DNA of 64,000 nucleotides, from positions 930,001-994,000 of the forward strand of contig NZ_CP035934.2 in the NCBI RefSeq assembly GCF_003024525.3, written 5' to 3'. The position numbers and the translations under genes are program-made. Source of the stretch: Acinetobacter cumulans. GTDB taxonomy: Bacteria; Pseudomonadota; Gammaproteobacteria; Pseudomonadales; Moraxellaceae. This document shows, piece by piece, positions 26,798 to 34,837 of the stretch; the stretch's first letter is position 1; the number at the start of each line of letters is the position of its first letter. The notes beneath the pieces were generated by a model that was not told the DNA's origin, did no database searches, and saw only the letters and a list, made by a program, of their open reading frames with translations.

Positions 26798-27540
26798 TAT
26801 TTATCTCCTGCGATTAAACCTGGAACACGCAAGCGTTTTTCCAGAAAGTTCATAAATCCAATCAGGCAGATATTAATCAAAATAAATGCAATGGTAACGT
26901 AGGTGTATATTTCAATCGTATTTTGCGTGTATTCACTGATGGTTTTCATCTGCGAGATAATTTCTGCAACACCCACTAAAGATGCAACAGAGGTATTTTT
27001 AACGCAGTTGGTCAATTCAGAACTCAGCGGGGGCAAAATGGTACGAAATGACTGTGGCAAAATCACGTAGCGGTATAATTGCGCCGTACTAAAGCCCATG
27101 GCATAACCCGCATTGGTCTGGCCTTTGGGCACCGCTTCAATACCTGTGCGTACTTGTTCACAGACACGGGCTGCGGTAAATAAGCCAAGCCCAATACTTG
27201 CAGAAATTAGTGCTGTGGTATTGGCACCTAAGTCATTAATCCACCAGTTTCGAATGCCTTCTGGTAAGAAGTTTGGCACGACATAAAACCAGATAAACAA
27301 TTGAACCAGCAATGGAATATTACGGAAAATGGTGACATAGGCAGTGCCGATTGAACGTGCTAATGGACTAGGGAGAGTGCGCATAATGCCTAAAATGCTA
27401 CCCAGTACCATCGCAATGCTCCACGCGACAGCAGCAATCACCAGTAGCCAGCCTAAGCCTGTGAAGACCCAGTTCAGGTAAGTGGTATCGCCAATGCCCG
27501 TGGATTGGAACAATACGCCCCAATTCCAACTATAATTCAT
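26797..27540 (-). CDS. gltJ: Glutamate/aspartate ABC transporter permease GltJ
   Basis: A 247-aa inner-membrane permease. Its N-terminus (MNYSWNWGVLFQ) and the TTYLNW and FRNIPLLVQ segments follow E. coli GltJ. The EAA loop VCEQVRTGIEAVPKGQTNAG is present. Start ATG 27540 has GGAG 6 nt upstream and matches homologues; an upstream in-frame start at 27567 is not supported. It pairs with GltK as a heterodimeric channel. Confidence 0.92.
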   Translation of the reverse strand: MNYSWNWGVLFQSTGIGDTTYLNWVFTGLGWLLVIAAVAWSIAMVLGSILGIMRTLPSPLARSIGTAYVTIFRNIPLLVQLFIWFYVVPNFLPEGIRNWWINDLGANTTALISASIGLGLFTAARVCEQVRTGIEAVPKGQTNAGYAMGFSTAQLYRYVILPQSFRTILPPLSSELTNCVKNTSVASLVGVAEIISQMKTISEYTQNTIEIYTYVTIAFILINICLIGFMNFLEKRLRVPGLIAGDK

Positions 27541-27608
27541 AGTGACTCCTTTTACGGCGTCAGCCAAAGTTAGTCGGCTGACGCAAAGGCATGTATGGCG
27601 GTTAAGGG

Positions 27609-28559
27609 TTAAGCATCACGGTCATGCGGGTTGCTAATCAGCTGTTTCAGCTGTTCAGACATCTCAAAGTTCAAATTAATATTTTTTGGTGGAATTGGAG
27701 AAAGGAACCATTTCTTATACATTTGGTTGATTTCACCAGAGCTATATACCTCTTTAATTGCGCCATCGACCACTTGTTTGAAGCTTGTATCGCCTTTACG
27801 TAGCATACAACCATAAACTTCATGAATTGGTGGTGTACCCACAATTTCCCATTTGTTTGGATCTTTGGCTTTCGACTTTTCACCTGCCAGTAAAATATCA
27901 TCCATCATAAAGGCCGCCGCACGACCATTTTGTAGCATAAGGAATGATTCAGCATGATCTTTGGCTGAAATTACTTCGCCAATGCCTAGCTCTTTTTCAT
28001 GCTGGCGAATATAGCGCTCTGAAGTTGTACCCGCTGTAGTTACCAGTTTTTTGCCTTTTAGGTCTGCAAAGTCTTTCACCCCAGAATCTTTAGCGGTGAG
28101 CAGGCGAGAGCCAACTTCAAAGAATCCGACAGAAAAGTCGACCTGTTGTTGGCGTTCTTTATTGTTGGTGGTTGAACCACACTCTAAGTCGACAGTACCG
28201 TTAGATACCAATGGAATACGGTTTTGGCTGGTCACAAGGTTATAGCGAACTTTCAAATCTGGCATGTTCAGCTGTTTTTTTAGCGCTTCAACCACTTTGA
28301 GTTGTAGATCATGTGCATAACCTACGGGTTGGTTTGGATTGTCTGCAATATAAGAAAATGGAATAGATGAGTCGCGGTAGCCCAGCACAATGGTGCCTGA
28401 CTTTTTGATTTTATCCAGCGTACCCGAATTTGAGGAAGCTGCTGAATCTGTACTTGCACCTTGTTCTGCGGATGGTGCTTTATTGTTACCACAAGCAGTT
28501 AAACCGAGCATTAGAGAACTGGCGCAAAAAAGCGCAGTCAGTGTACGTTTTTGTGTCAT
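27609..28559 (-). CDS. gltI: Glutamate/aspartate ABC transporter substrate-binding lipoprotein
   Basis: A 316-aa periplasmic binding protein of family 3, anchored as a lipoprotein: MTQKRTLTALFCASSLMLG with lipobox LTAC. A Ser-rich linker (AEQGASTDSAASSNSG) follows, then the binding domain with GYRDSSIPFSYI, DLECGSTTNNKERQQQVDFS and GRAAAFMMDD. Start ATG 28559 has AAGGAG 8 nt upstream. It is first in the operon, 68 bp before gltJ, the normal spacing for a highly expressed binding protein. Confidence 0.9.
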   Translation of the reverse strand: MTQKRTLTALFCASSLMLGLTACGNNKAPSAEQGASTDSAASSNSGTLDKIKKSGTIVLGYRDSSIPFSYIADNPNQPVGYAHDLQLKVVEALKKQLNMPDLKVRYNLVTSQNRIPLVSNGTVDLECGSTTNNKERQQQVDFSVGFFEVGSRLLTAKDSGVKDFADLKGKKLVTTAGTTSERYIRQHEKELGIGEVISAKDHAESFLMLQNGRAAAFMMDDILLAGEKSKAKDPNKWEIVGTPPIHEVYGCMLRKGDTSFKQVVDGAIKEVYSSGEINQMYKKWFLSPIPPKNINLNFEMSEQLKQLISNPHDRDA

Positions 28560-29189
28560 GAGCAAAACTCCTTTTATTGTGCTGCATTGTTTGCTGTCAT
28601 TTTCGATGGAACTTTTAAAATCCTAAATTCCTTGTTATGCAAAAATGCTTTTCTTTTATGTATGAAAAACATACTGAAAATCATCTTAAGCGAGATTTGA
28701 ATGCTTGCTCAAGCAAAATTCTTTACCGAATTGTTAACGGTAACTCTTTAGGAATTAACATAATTTCAAATTTAGGTTTATGAGAAAGGTGGAGCAAAAA
28801 ATATGCCATTCTTAGCTTTTTAAAGTGATCTTTATTTGCTGAAGTACTTGTGTTTATGGTGTTTTTACGGATAAAACAGGTTTTACTGCCAATGCATTAT
28901 TTAAATTAAGCACGGCATAAATAATTTGGATTTTGTATGTATTTTGTTCAGCATATACTTTTTAGCATCATGTTTTTGCTTATGGGTATAGACCAAAGTA
29001 TAAGCAATAAAAAACCACTATGGCTTTGCTTATATACCCAAGCATGCACATTGAGATGATTCATTTCGGCCGAGTGCTGAAATGAGCGTAGAAAAAATGA
29101 TGGAAGGTTAGCTTTGGGGCAGACGTTGCAATTTTTTTTGTTATATAGTTATTCTTAAATCAATCACTTGAGTACTGGAGCTGTAGGGA
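28560..29189. other. Divergent intergenic region gltI/diguanylate cyclase
   Basis: About 630 bp of AT-rich sequence between divergent genes. No reading frame with a credible start and no RNA gene is seen. Promoters for both sides must lie here, but I cannot assign them. Confidence 0.5.
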
Positions 29190-30860
29190 ATGCTGAATGT
29201 AGATACTTTCCGCAACCGCCTGCTGGTTTTATTTGCTGGCCTAGCATTTGTATTGGGTTTATCCATTACCTTATATATTGGCCACAAAGCCTCTGCGCAG
29301 ATGACCAAAGCCAGTGCTCAAACTTTGAATTTGGTTGCCAAAAGCATCAGTACGACCTTGGCAAATTCGCTGACAGAACGTGAACGGGAAATGGTGCTAC
29401 TGAGCGAATCGCCATTTTTTATGGCCACAGATTTTAAAAATGAACAACTGCAAGTGAAGTTGGATCAGGTTAAAAGTTCGTATAAATATTATGCGTGGTT
29501 AGGCATTGCCAATGTAGATGGTGTGGTAGAAGTCGCTGCAAATAAGATGCTTGAAGGGGCAGATGTTTCTGCTCGACCTTGGTTTAAGGAAGGCTTACAA
29601 CGCGTATATTTGGGCGATGTACATGAAGCGATCTTATTGGCAAAGAAACTCAAAGCTATTAACCCGAATGAGCCAATGCGTTTTATTGACTTTGCCACGC
29701 CCATTTATGATGTCAAAACTCAGAAAATTCGTGGTGTGCTTGCAGCACATGCGGATTGGAGTTGGGCTAGCCAAGTACTACAAAGTGCACTGCCAGAAGA
29801 TGCTGCTGAGCAAGGGATTGAAGTCTTTATTGTTAATGGCAAAGGCGAAATTCTGTATCCTTATAAGAGTATTGGACAAGTTCAGCTCCCCAATCAAAAA
29901 ACTTCTGCACAGCCTTATTTTATTGATGACTGGCATGAAGGGCAGAACTATGTGACCACAGATGTACCTGTGGTCTCTAACACACAAATGAGCATGGGTT
30001 GGCATGTAATTGTGCGTCAGCCTGTATCTGCAGCATTGGCAGATGTACGTGCCATGCAAAAACAAATTGGCTTGATTGGTTTGATTGTGACTTTGCTGAT
30101 GCTGGTGGTGACTTACCGCTTAGCCAACCGTTTTAGTCGCCCGATCGAAAATCTGGCAAAAAGTGCTTATGCAGTGGAAAAAGGTCAAGATGATGTACAT
30201 TTTGAGGCACAGAGTAGCATTCGTGAAATACAAGGGTTGTCTCAGTCTTTAAATAGCATGACCTTCACGCTACTGACTCAAAAACACCAATTGGAAGAGG
30301 CAAACGCTACTTTAGAACAGAAAGTGCAAGAGCGTACGCTGGCATTAAAAGAAGCCAATTTGGAATTGGAAAAATTAGCCAATCATGATGGCCTGACTGG
30401 TCTGTATAACCGTCGGGCATTTAACGACTATCAGGCTTATTTGTTTGGTCAGTTTCAGCGTCAGCAACAAGCCTATGCTGTGCTGCTGCTGGATGTCGAT
30501 TTCTTTAAAAAGGTTAATGATAGCTTTGGTCACGAAACAGGGGATCATGTACTGCAAAGTGTAGCCAGCTTAGTGGCAACAGCTGTACGCTCGACAGACT
30601 TTGTGGCACGCTTTGGGGGCGAAGAGTTTATTGTGCTATTGCCAGCAACTGAGCAAGATGGTGCAGTATTATTGGCTGGAAAAATTCGTCAAAGTATTGA
30701 AAATGAAAATATTATTCAGGACTACCCAATTACTGCCAGTATTGGTGTGAGTGTTGTATTGGTTTCGGATCAAGATGGTAATGATGCGATCCGTCGCGCT
30801 GACCAAGCTTTGTACCAAGCAAAAAAACAAGGCCGTAATCGCGTTGTATCGGATGCATAG
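29190..30860 (+). CDS. Membrane diguanylate cyclase with dCACHE sensor, HAMP and GGDEF
   Basis: A 556-aa c-di-GMP synthase. Residues about 8-30 form a membrane helix, and about 35-285 a periplasmic double-CACHE-like sensor (SARPWFKEGL, FATPIYD, RGVLAAHADW). A second helix lies near 290-310, then HAMP and a coiled coil. The C-terminal GGDEF domain begins at NHDGLTGLYNRRAF and has active site GGEEF. An allosteric inhibitory site RSTD lies five residues before it, so product feedback is expected. There is no EAL domain. The gene stands alone, divergent from the glt operon, so the ligand is unknown; dCACHE domains often bind amino acids. Confidence 0.9.
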   Translation: MLNVDTFRNRLLVLFAGLAFVLGLSITLYIGHKASAQMTKASAQTLNLVAKSISTTLANSLTEREREMVLLSESPFFMATDFKNEQLQVKLDQVKSSYKYYAWLGIANVDGVVEVAANKMLEGADVSARPWFKEGLQRVYLGDVHEAILLAKKLKAINPNEPMRFIDFATPIYDVKTQKIRGVLAAHADWSWASQVLQSALPEDAAEQGIEVFIVNGKGEILYPYKSIGQVQLPNQKTSAQPYFIDDWHEGQNYVTTDVPVVSNTQMSMGWHVIVRQPVSAALADVRAMQKQIGLIGLIVTLLMLVVTYRLANRFSRPIENLAKSAYAVEKGQDDVHFEAQSSIREIQGLSQSLNSMTFTLLTQKHQLEEANATLEQKVQERTLALKEANLELEKLANHDGLTGLYNRRAFNDYQAYLFGQFQRQQQAYAVLLLDVDFFKKVNDSFGHETGDHVLQSVASLVATAVRSTDFVARFGGEEFIVLLPATEQDGAVLLAGKIRQSIENENIIQDYPITASIGVSVVLVSDQDGNDAIRRADQALYQAKKQGRNRVVSDA

Positions 30861-30971
30861 TGCGCGAAAAAACAAGGGCATTGCCTTGCGTTAAAGCACA
30901 TTCAGCGACTCGGATAGTCGTGCCATTTGTTTTATAATGCCCTTACATTTATTTGTTCATTTCTCCTAAGT

Positions 30972-32015
30972 ATGTCTTTCGATTTAAAAATCAGTTTGTT
31001 GCCTGAAACCGCAGCGACGCTTTCACCGCTACATAAAAAGTTGAATAAACTGATTGAGCAAATTGAACAGCAAAAGCTAGATTTAGCACTTTGGCAAAAT
31101 GCCAAAAGTGAAATTCAGAGTTATATTCAGCTTAAACTTGTACCGATCTATCGTAATTTGCATGCGGTGTACTTTCGTCAGCTTAATCAACTTTGGCAGC
31201 ATCTACAGCAAGAAGACTTTGCTAAAGCAGATTTAGCACAGCTCGATGCAAAGCTTGCGAAACTGGCAAAGCAGCTGAAAAAATCCAACTATTTAAATAG
31301 TGCCGAACTTGAAAAAATCGCAGAGGTCGATGCTTTTTATCAGCAGCATCATGCACATAATCAAAAGCCAAATAAAAAGGGCAAGTCAGCTCAAGCAGAA
31401 CAGCTAAACACAAATAGTCATGTTGATATAGAACAGGAAGCTACAGAAGAATATGAATCTTATGAAGCGTGGGACAGCGAACAATATCAACGTGAGAAAG
31501 AAGAGCATCAGCGTAAACGCTTAGTGCAAAAGCGCGAGCAAGCTGAAAAGTTAGTGAACCAATCACTGAAAACCGTATATTTAAAAATCATCGCTATGAT
31601 TCACCCAGACCGTGAACCTGATGAAACTAAAAAAGCGGAAAAAACTGAATTGCTGCAAGTGGTGAACCAAGCCCATGAAGCGCAGGATTTGTTTTATTTA
31701 TTAAAGCTGCAATTACAGCTTGAAACCAATAAGGGCAAAAGTCCTAAAGCTTTAGGCGATGAGCATTTAAAGTTTTATAAAATGGCTTTAGAGGCTCAAA
31801 GCCAACGCTTAGCCAGTCAGATAGATGACATTACCGATAGTTTTCACTGGAGCGAACAACCAAAGCCGAAAAATATGCAGGTGAAAGATGTGTATAAGGT
31901 AATTGATGGCGATGTTTCAGTGCTGAAAGAGCAAGTGAAGTGGGAAAAAGAACGGCTGAAATATATGGAGAAGGTGAAAGGGTTGGAGGTGTTGTTGGGG
32001 AATGGGGTTTTATAA
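30972..32015 (+). CDS. J-domain-like protein
   Basis: A 347-aa cytoplasmic protein, strongly helical and charged. A glutamine/lysine-rich coiled-coil half (to about residue 130) is followed by an acidic linker. A DnaJ-like segment then carries the HPD tripeptide (IAMIHPDREPDE, about residues 205-216) with KxxxLLQVVNQAHE after it, as in helix III of J domains. It probably stimulates an Hsp70 partner, which is not encoded here. Start ATG 30972 (MSFDLKISLLPE) is preferred; an upstream start at 30927 would add a hydrophobic tail overlapping the likely promoter. It is the last housekeeping-type gene before the retron. Confidence 0.75.
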   Translation: MSFDLKISLLPETAATLSPLHKKLNKLIEQIEQQKLDLALWQNAKSEIQSYIQLKLVPIYRNLHAVYFRQLNQLWQHLQQEDFAKADLAQLDAKLAKLAKQLKKSNYLNSAELEKIAEVDAFYQQHHAHNQKPNKKGKSAQAEQLNTNSHVDIEQEATEEYESYEAWDSEQYQREKEEHQRKRLVQKREQAEKLVNQSLKTVYLKIIAMIHPDREPDETKKAEKTELLQVVNQAHEAQDLFYLLKLQLQLETNKGKSPKALGDEHLKFYKMALEAQSQRLASQIDDITDSFHWSEQPKPKNMQVKDVYKVIDGDVSVLKEQVKWEKERLKYMEKVKGLEVLLGNGVL

Positions 32016-32020
32016 AATCA

Positions 32021-32163
32021 CCTCTCCCTAACCCTCACTTGCGCTTCGTTTTAAAGCAGTGCTTTAAAACTCGCTCAGGAGAGGGAATTCCATTGTGAAA
32101 TTCATACAAGAATTAAGTCAAATGACGCTTCCTCTCCTTGTGGGAGAGGGTTGGAGTGAGGGC
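32021..32163. repeat. Intergenic inverted-repeat element
   Basis: An element with mirrored ends: CCTCTCCCTAACCCTCACTT at the left and GAGAGGGTTGGAGTGAGGG at the right are near reverse complements. Inside are a 10-bp hairpin GTTTTAAAGC / GCTTTAAAAC (32048-32070) and CCTCTCC / GGAGAGG (32131-32149). The pattern is typical of dispersed repeats in bacterial genomes and resembles intergenic repeats common in Acinetobacter. No second copy was noticed in this window. It begins 5 bp after the J-domain gene and marks the left side of the retron. Confidence 0.7.
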
Positions 32164-32354
32164 TTAAGCAACAGCTTAAAGAGCAGAAAAGCAATGGTTA
32201 ATGTATATGGGGAAAAAGAGTTGATTGGAAATGTTGTAGGATAATTATTTTTTATAAATTAAGACACAATATGTTTTAAAGTAAATATAAATGATTATAA
32301 AATATAGATAAGAGACTTAGAATATTCAAAGTAAATTAATTTAAAAGGATCTTA

Positions 32355-33227
32355 ATGGGACGATTACAAAAAAGATCCTTTGAAAAGGTCTTCCAATTGG
32401 CATTTAAATATCCTTGGTTACAAACGAAAACACAGGCTTTGACAGCTTTATTATTTGAAGATTGTGAGGATGAAGCACAAACACAGCTAGTGATCGACAT
32501 TTTGGATCGACTTAAGCATATCACTATACAAGAATATAATGAGTGTGTAAGTAACTTAGCATTAGATATTGCTACATGTGGAATAGAACCAATACAATCA
32601 TTCATAACAGCTATGTCTCCCAACTCTGAGGCTGATAGTGGTCAAAGTGTTTTATATGATTTAAAAGGTGAGCTATCAAAGCTTGAATGGAAAGGGTATA
32701 GATCTGTTAATCGTTTTGAACAGACAGCAAAGGCTTATAAAGATTTCAAAAAAAACGTAGGTGAGCGGGAAATTACTATAGTACTAGTAGATAATTTTGT
32801 TGGGACAGGATCAACCGTAATTAATAGAGTAAAAAGAATTCGAGAGCTTTTTAATGAATCAAAATATCCAGAACCAACTATATTAGTTAAGGTTTTAATT
32901 TGTACAGAAGGTGGTAAGAAAAAAATTAAAGAAGCAGACATTGAATTCTCATCTTATTATATAGTCGATGATAAGCTTTTAGAGAAAATATATGATTTAA
33001 GTGAAGTAGAGCAAAAAAAAGATTTGATGAGATTAATAGAGAGAAAATTATCTAGCTCATATAATGAAAGAGAATTCCCTAGTCTTGGCTATGGCGAATC
33101 ACAAGTTGCACTTTCTATAGAGAGTAAAAACACACCCAATAATGTTTTTCCTGTGTTTTGGTGGAAATACTATTCAGATAATAGAGTACGAGATGTTTTA
33201 TTACATAGAGCAATGGATGATGCTTAA
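32355..33227 (+). CDS. Retron accessory protein, phosphoribosyltransferase-like
   Basis: A 290-aa protein, the first gene of the retron operon. An N-terminal helical part of about 110 residues precedes a PRTase-like core. The PRPP-loop signature is ITIVLVDNFVGTGSTV (Asp146 to Val155), followed by a beta-alpha region (TILVKVLICTEGGKKKIKEA). The second acidic residue usual in PRTases is Asn147, so catalysis may differ from nucleotide synthesis. Start ATG 32355 has AAGGATC upstream. The stop codon overlaps the next ATG (TAATG). Base use is far more AT-rich than the J-domain gene and valS. In the retron setting it is the probable toxic effector; its reaction is unknown. Confidence 0.8.
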   Translation: MGRLQKRSFEKVFQLAFKYPWLQTKTQALTALLFEDCEDEAQTQLVIDILDRLKHITIQEYNECVSNLALDIATCGIEPIQSFITAMSPNSEADSGQSVLYDLKGELSKLEWKGYRSVNRFEQTAKAYKDFKKNVGEREITIVLVDNFVGTGSTVINRVKRIRELFNESKYPEPTILVKVLICTEGGKKKIKEADIEFSSYYIVDDKLLEKIYDLSEVEQKKDLMRLIERKLSSSYNEREFPSLGYGESQVALSIESKNTPNNVFPVFWWKYYSDNRVRDVLLHRAMDDA

Positions 33228-33547
33228 TGAGAAAAAGTGAAATTATATCAAACAAGCTGCTTGAAATACTTTTTTCATCTTCAAATAAAACTTTACAAGC
33301 TTATACTTTAAATCAGAGGTTATCAGTTCCTCCGAGTGATTTTTTTAAACTAATTTTTAAGCTGCGCGATGAAAAATTATTAATTATTGATGGGGTTTTT
33401 GTAAAACTCACAATGACTGGTGAACAAAAAGTTTTATTAAATGTTAATAATCGTCAAGTTAAAGAAACATTTATTCCAAAAAAATTTCTTTCAAAAAATG
33501 AACTTGAGGTTAATGAACTGTATATCCCTAAAAGAAGTTTGCTTTAA
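33227..33547 (+). CDS. Retron accessory small winged-helix-like protein
   Basis: A 106-aa basic protein. Residues about 5-60 have a winged-helix-like pattern: helix (SNKLLEILFSSSN), helix (LQAYTLNQRLSV), helix (PSDFFKLIFKLRDEKLLI) and a beta wing (IDGVFVKLTMTGEQKV). A charged tail ends in IPKRSLL. No family name is certain. Its ATG shares one base with the PRTase stop codon, so translation is coupled and a 1:1 complex is plausible. The retron RNA promoter overlaps its last codons. It would fit the DNA-binding partner seen beside PRTase effectors in type III retrons. Confidence 0.7.
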   Translation: MRKSEIISNKLLEILFSSSNKTLQAYTLNQRLSVPPSDFFKLIFKLRDEKLLIIDGVFVKLTMTGEQKVLLNVNNRQVKETFIPKKFLSKNELEVNELYIPKRSLL

Positions 33548-33566
33548 AAAAGAAAGCAGATATACT
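33539..33566 (+). promoter_or_regulatory. Probable promoter of the retron RNA
   Basis: TTGCTT (33539-33544), a 16-bp spacer and TATACT (33561-33566, 5 of 6 consensus). The expected start, about 7 nt downstream (33573), coincides with the first base of the a1 repeat at 33574. Confidence 0.6.
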
Positions 33567-33573
33567 CATTAGC

Positions 33574-33770
33574 ACCTGTAAGGATTAGTATGTTGAAGTG
33601 TAGTCGCTTCTAGTGTTAACGGGTCTATGACCTTTACTCTCATTAAATCAAAGATTTAATGAGAGGGTCGAACAGCATTTGCTGATTCGAAGTAAGAAAC
33701 AAATTTATTTGGATGTTTCCCAATAAATTTGTTTCTTACAAAGCAAGTAATTTGAGTAATCCTTACAGGT
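33574..33770 (+). ncRNA. Retron msr-msd RNA
   Basis: Non-coding template and primer RNA of the retron. Ends: a1 ACCTGTAAGGATTA (33574-33587) and a2 TAATCCTTACAGGT (33757-33770) are perfectly complementary over 14 nt. G33588 directly after a1 is the candidate branching guanosine. The msr-side hairpins are GAAGTG/CGCTTC (33595-33610), GGTC/GACC (33622-33632), a perfect 13-bp stem with AAA loop (33637-33665) and TCGAACAGC/GCTGATTCGA (33668-33690). The msd-like hairpin is a perfect 18-bp stem (33692-33709 / 33722-33739) with a 12-nt loop. The RT start codon follows 5 nt after a2. Exact msr/msd boundaries are inferred. Confidence 0.88.
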
Positions 33771-33775
33771 TTTTT

Positions 33776-34792
33776 ATGTCTAATAAAGCAAAAGAATGGG
33801 TAGCCTATTTTAATGATGTAGGTTTACAAGAAGCATATATAAATGAATATGGCTTGGTTGTCGAAAAGCTATTAAAAAATAAAGTCCCTGTAATTTTTGA
33901 GATAGAGCATTTATCAAAATTAGTTGGTATAAATGTAAAAACATTATACTCAATGATTTTTTCTCCCGAAAAATTTTATCGTGAATTTGAAATACCTAAG
34001 AAAAAAGGTGGCACCAGAAAAATTAATGCTCCATTTAAGTCCTTAAAAAAGGTTCAACAATGGATATATATAAACATTTTAAAAGTAAAAAATAAAAATG
34101 CATATGCACATGGGTTTCTCGATGGAAAATCTATTATTACCAATGCTAGAGAGCACATTAATTCCAGTGTTTTTTTACATTTAGATATTAAAGATTTTTT
34201 TTCATCAATTCCAATTGGTTGGATAGTTAATTTTTTTTATAGTTTAGGGTATTCAAAAAAAATTTCTTTTTACTTATCCAGGCTTTGTTGTTTTAAAGAT
34301 TGTTTAGTGCAAGGTTCATCTTGTAGTCCGGCTCTATCTAATATTTTATTAGTTAATTTAGATAGGAAATTAAATAAATATGCTCTAAAAAATAATTTAA
34401 AATATAGCCGCTATGCTGATGATCTTGTATTTTCAGGTAATTATATTTCATTAAGTTTTAGGAATTTTTGTAGTTTTCTCATTAAGAATTATGGTTTTAA
34501 AATAAATACAAAGAAAACTAGACTTAAGGTAAATGCATCCCAAAATATCATTACAGGAATTCAAATTAAAGGTAATATCCTCTCCGTACCTAAACAATAT
34601 AAAAGAAAATTGAAGCAAGAGATTTACTATATAGAAAAATATGGTTTTATTTCTCATGTAAATAAGAAAAAAATTAAAAACCCTGATTATTTAGCTTCTC
34701 TTATAGGGCGTGTAAATTTTGTTTTAAATGTTGAGCCAAATAACTTAGAGTTTACTGAATATAAAAAAATACTAAGTAATCTTATTCAATAA
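33776..34792 (+). CDS. Retron reverse transcriptase
   Basis: A 338-aa RT that would prime from the 2'-OH of the branching G and copy the msd into msDNA. Visible motifs: KKKGGTRKINAP (RT1-2), the retron region-X motif NAREH (123-127), FLHLDIKDFFSSI (motif A), GSSCSPALSNILL (motif B), the catalytic YADD (213-216), and ITG (259-261) in place of the retron VTG motif. There is no maturase or endonuclease domain. Start ATG 33776 has AGG 7 nt upstream. A longer frame from 33713 would begin inside the msd loop and is rejected. Codon use is extremely AT-rich, consistent with horizontal origin. Confidence 0.93.
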   Translation: MSNKAKEWVAYFNDVGLQEAYINEYGLVVEKLLKNKVPVIFEIEHLSKLVGINVKTLYSMIFSPEKFYREFEIPKKKGGTRKINAPFKSLKKVQQWIYINILKVKNKNAYAHGFLDGKSIITNAREHINSSVFLHLDIKDFFSSIPIGWIVNFFYSLGYSKKISFYLSRLCCFKDCLVQGSSCSPALSNILLVNLDRKLNKYALKNNLKYSRYADDLVFSGNYISLSFRNFCSFLIKNYGFKINTKKTRLKVNASQNIITGIQIKGNILSVPKQYKRKLKQEIYYIEKYGFISHVNKKKIKNPDYLASLIGRVNFVLNVEPNNLEFTEYKKILSNLIQ

Positions 34793-34820
34793 AAAATCCC
34801 CTCATTAGAGGGGATTTTTT
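34791..34820. terminator. Bidirectional terminator retron/valS
   Basis: A perfect 13-bp stem AAAAAATCCCCTC / GAGGGGATTTTTT with loop ATTA, overlapping the RT stop codon and lying 18 bp from the valS stop. It serves both convergent genes. Confidence 0.92.
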
Positions 34821-34837
34821 TGAATCAAACTACAGCA

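Noticed and set aside
33713..33775. Longer start for the reverse transcriptase
   Set aside because: It begins inside the msd hairpin loop and crosses a2; ATG 33776 has a ribosome site and lies right after a2, as in other retrons.
33776..34792. Group II intron or other mobile RT
   Set aside because: The RT is short, lacks maturase and endonuclease parts, and has the retron NAxxH and (V/I)TG motifs with an adjacent a1/a2 RNA.
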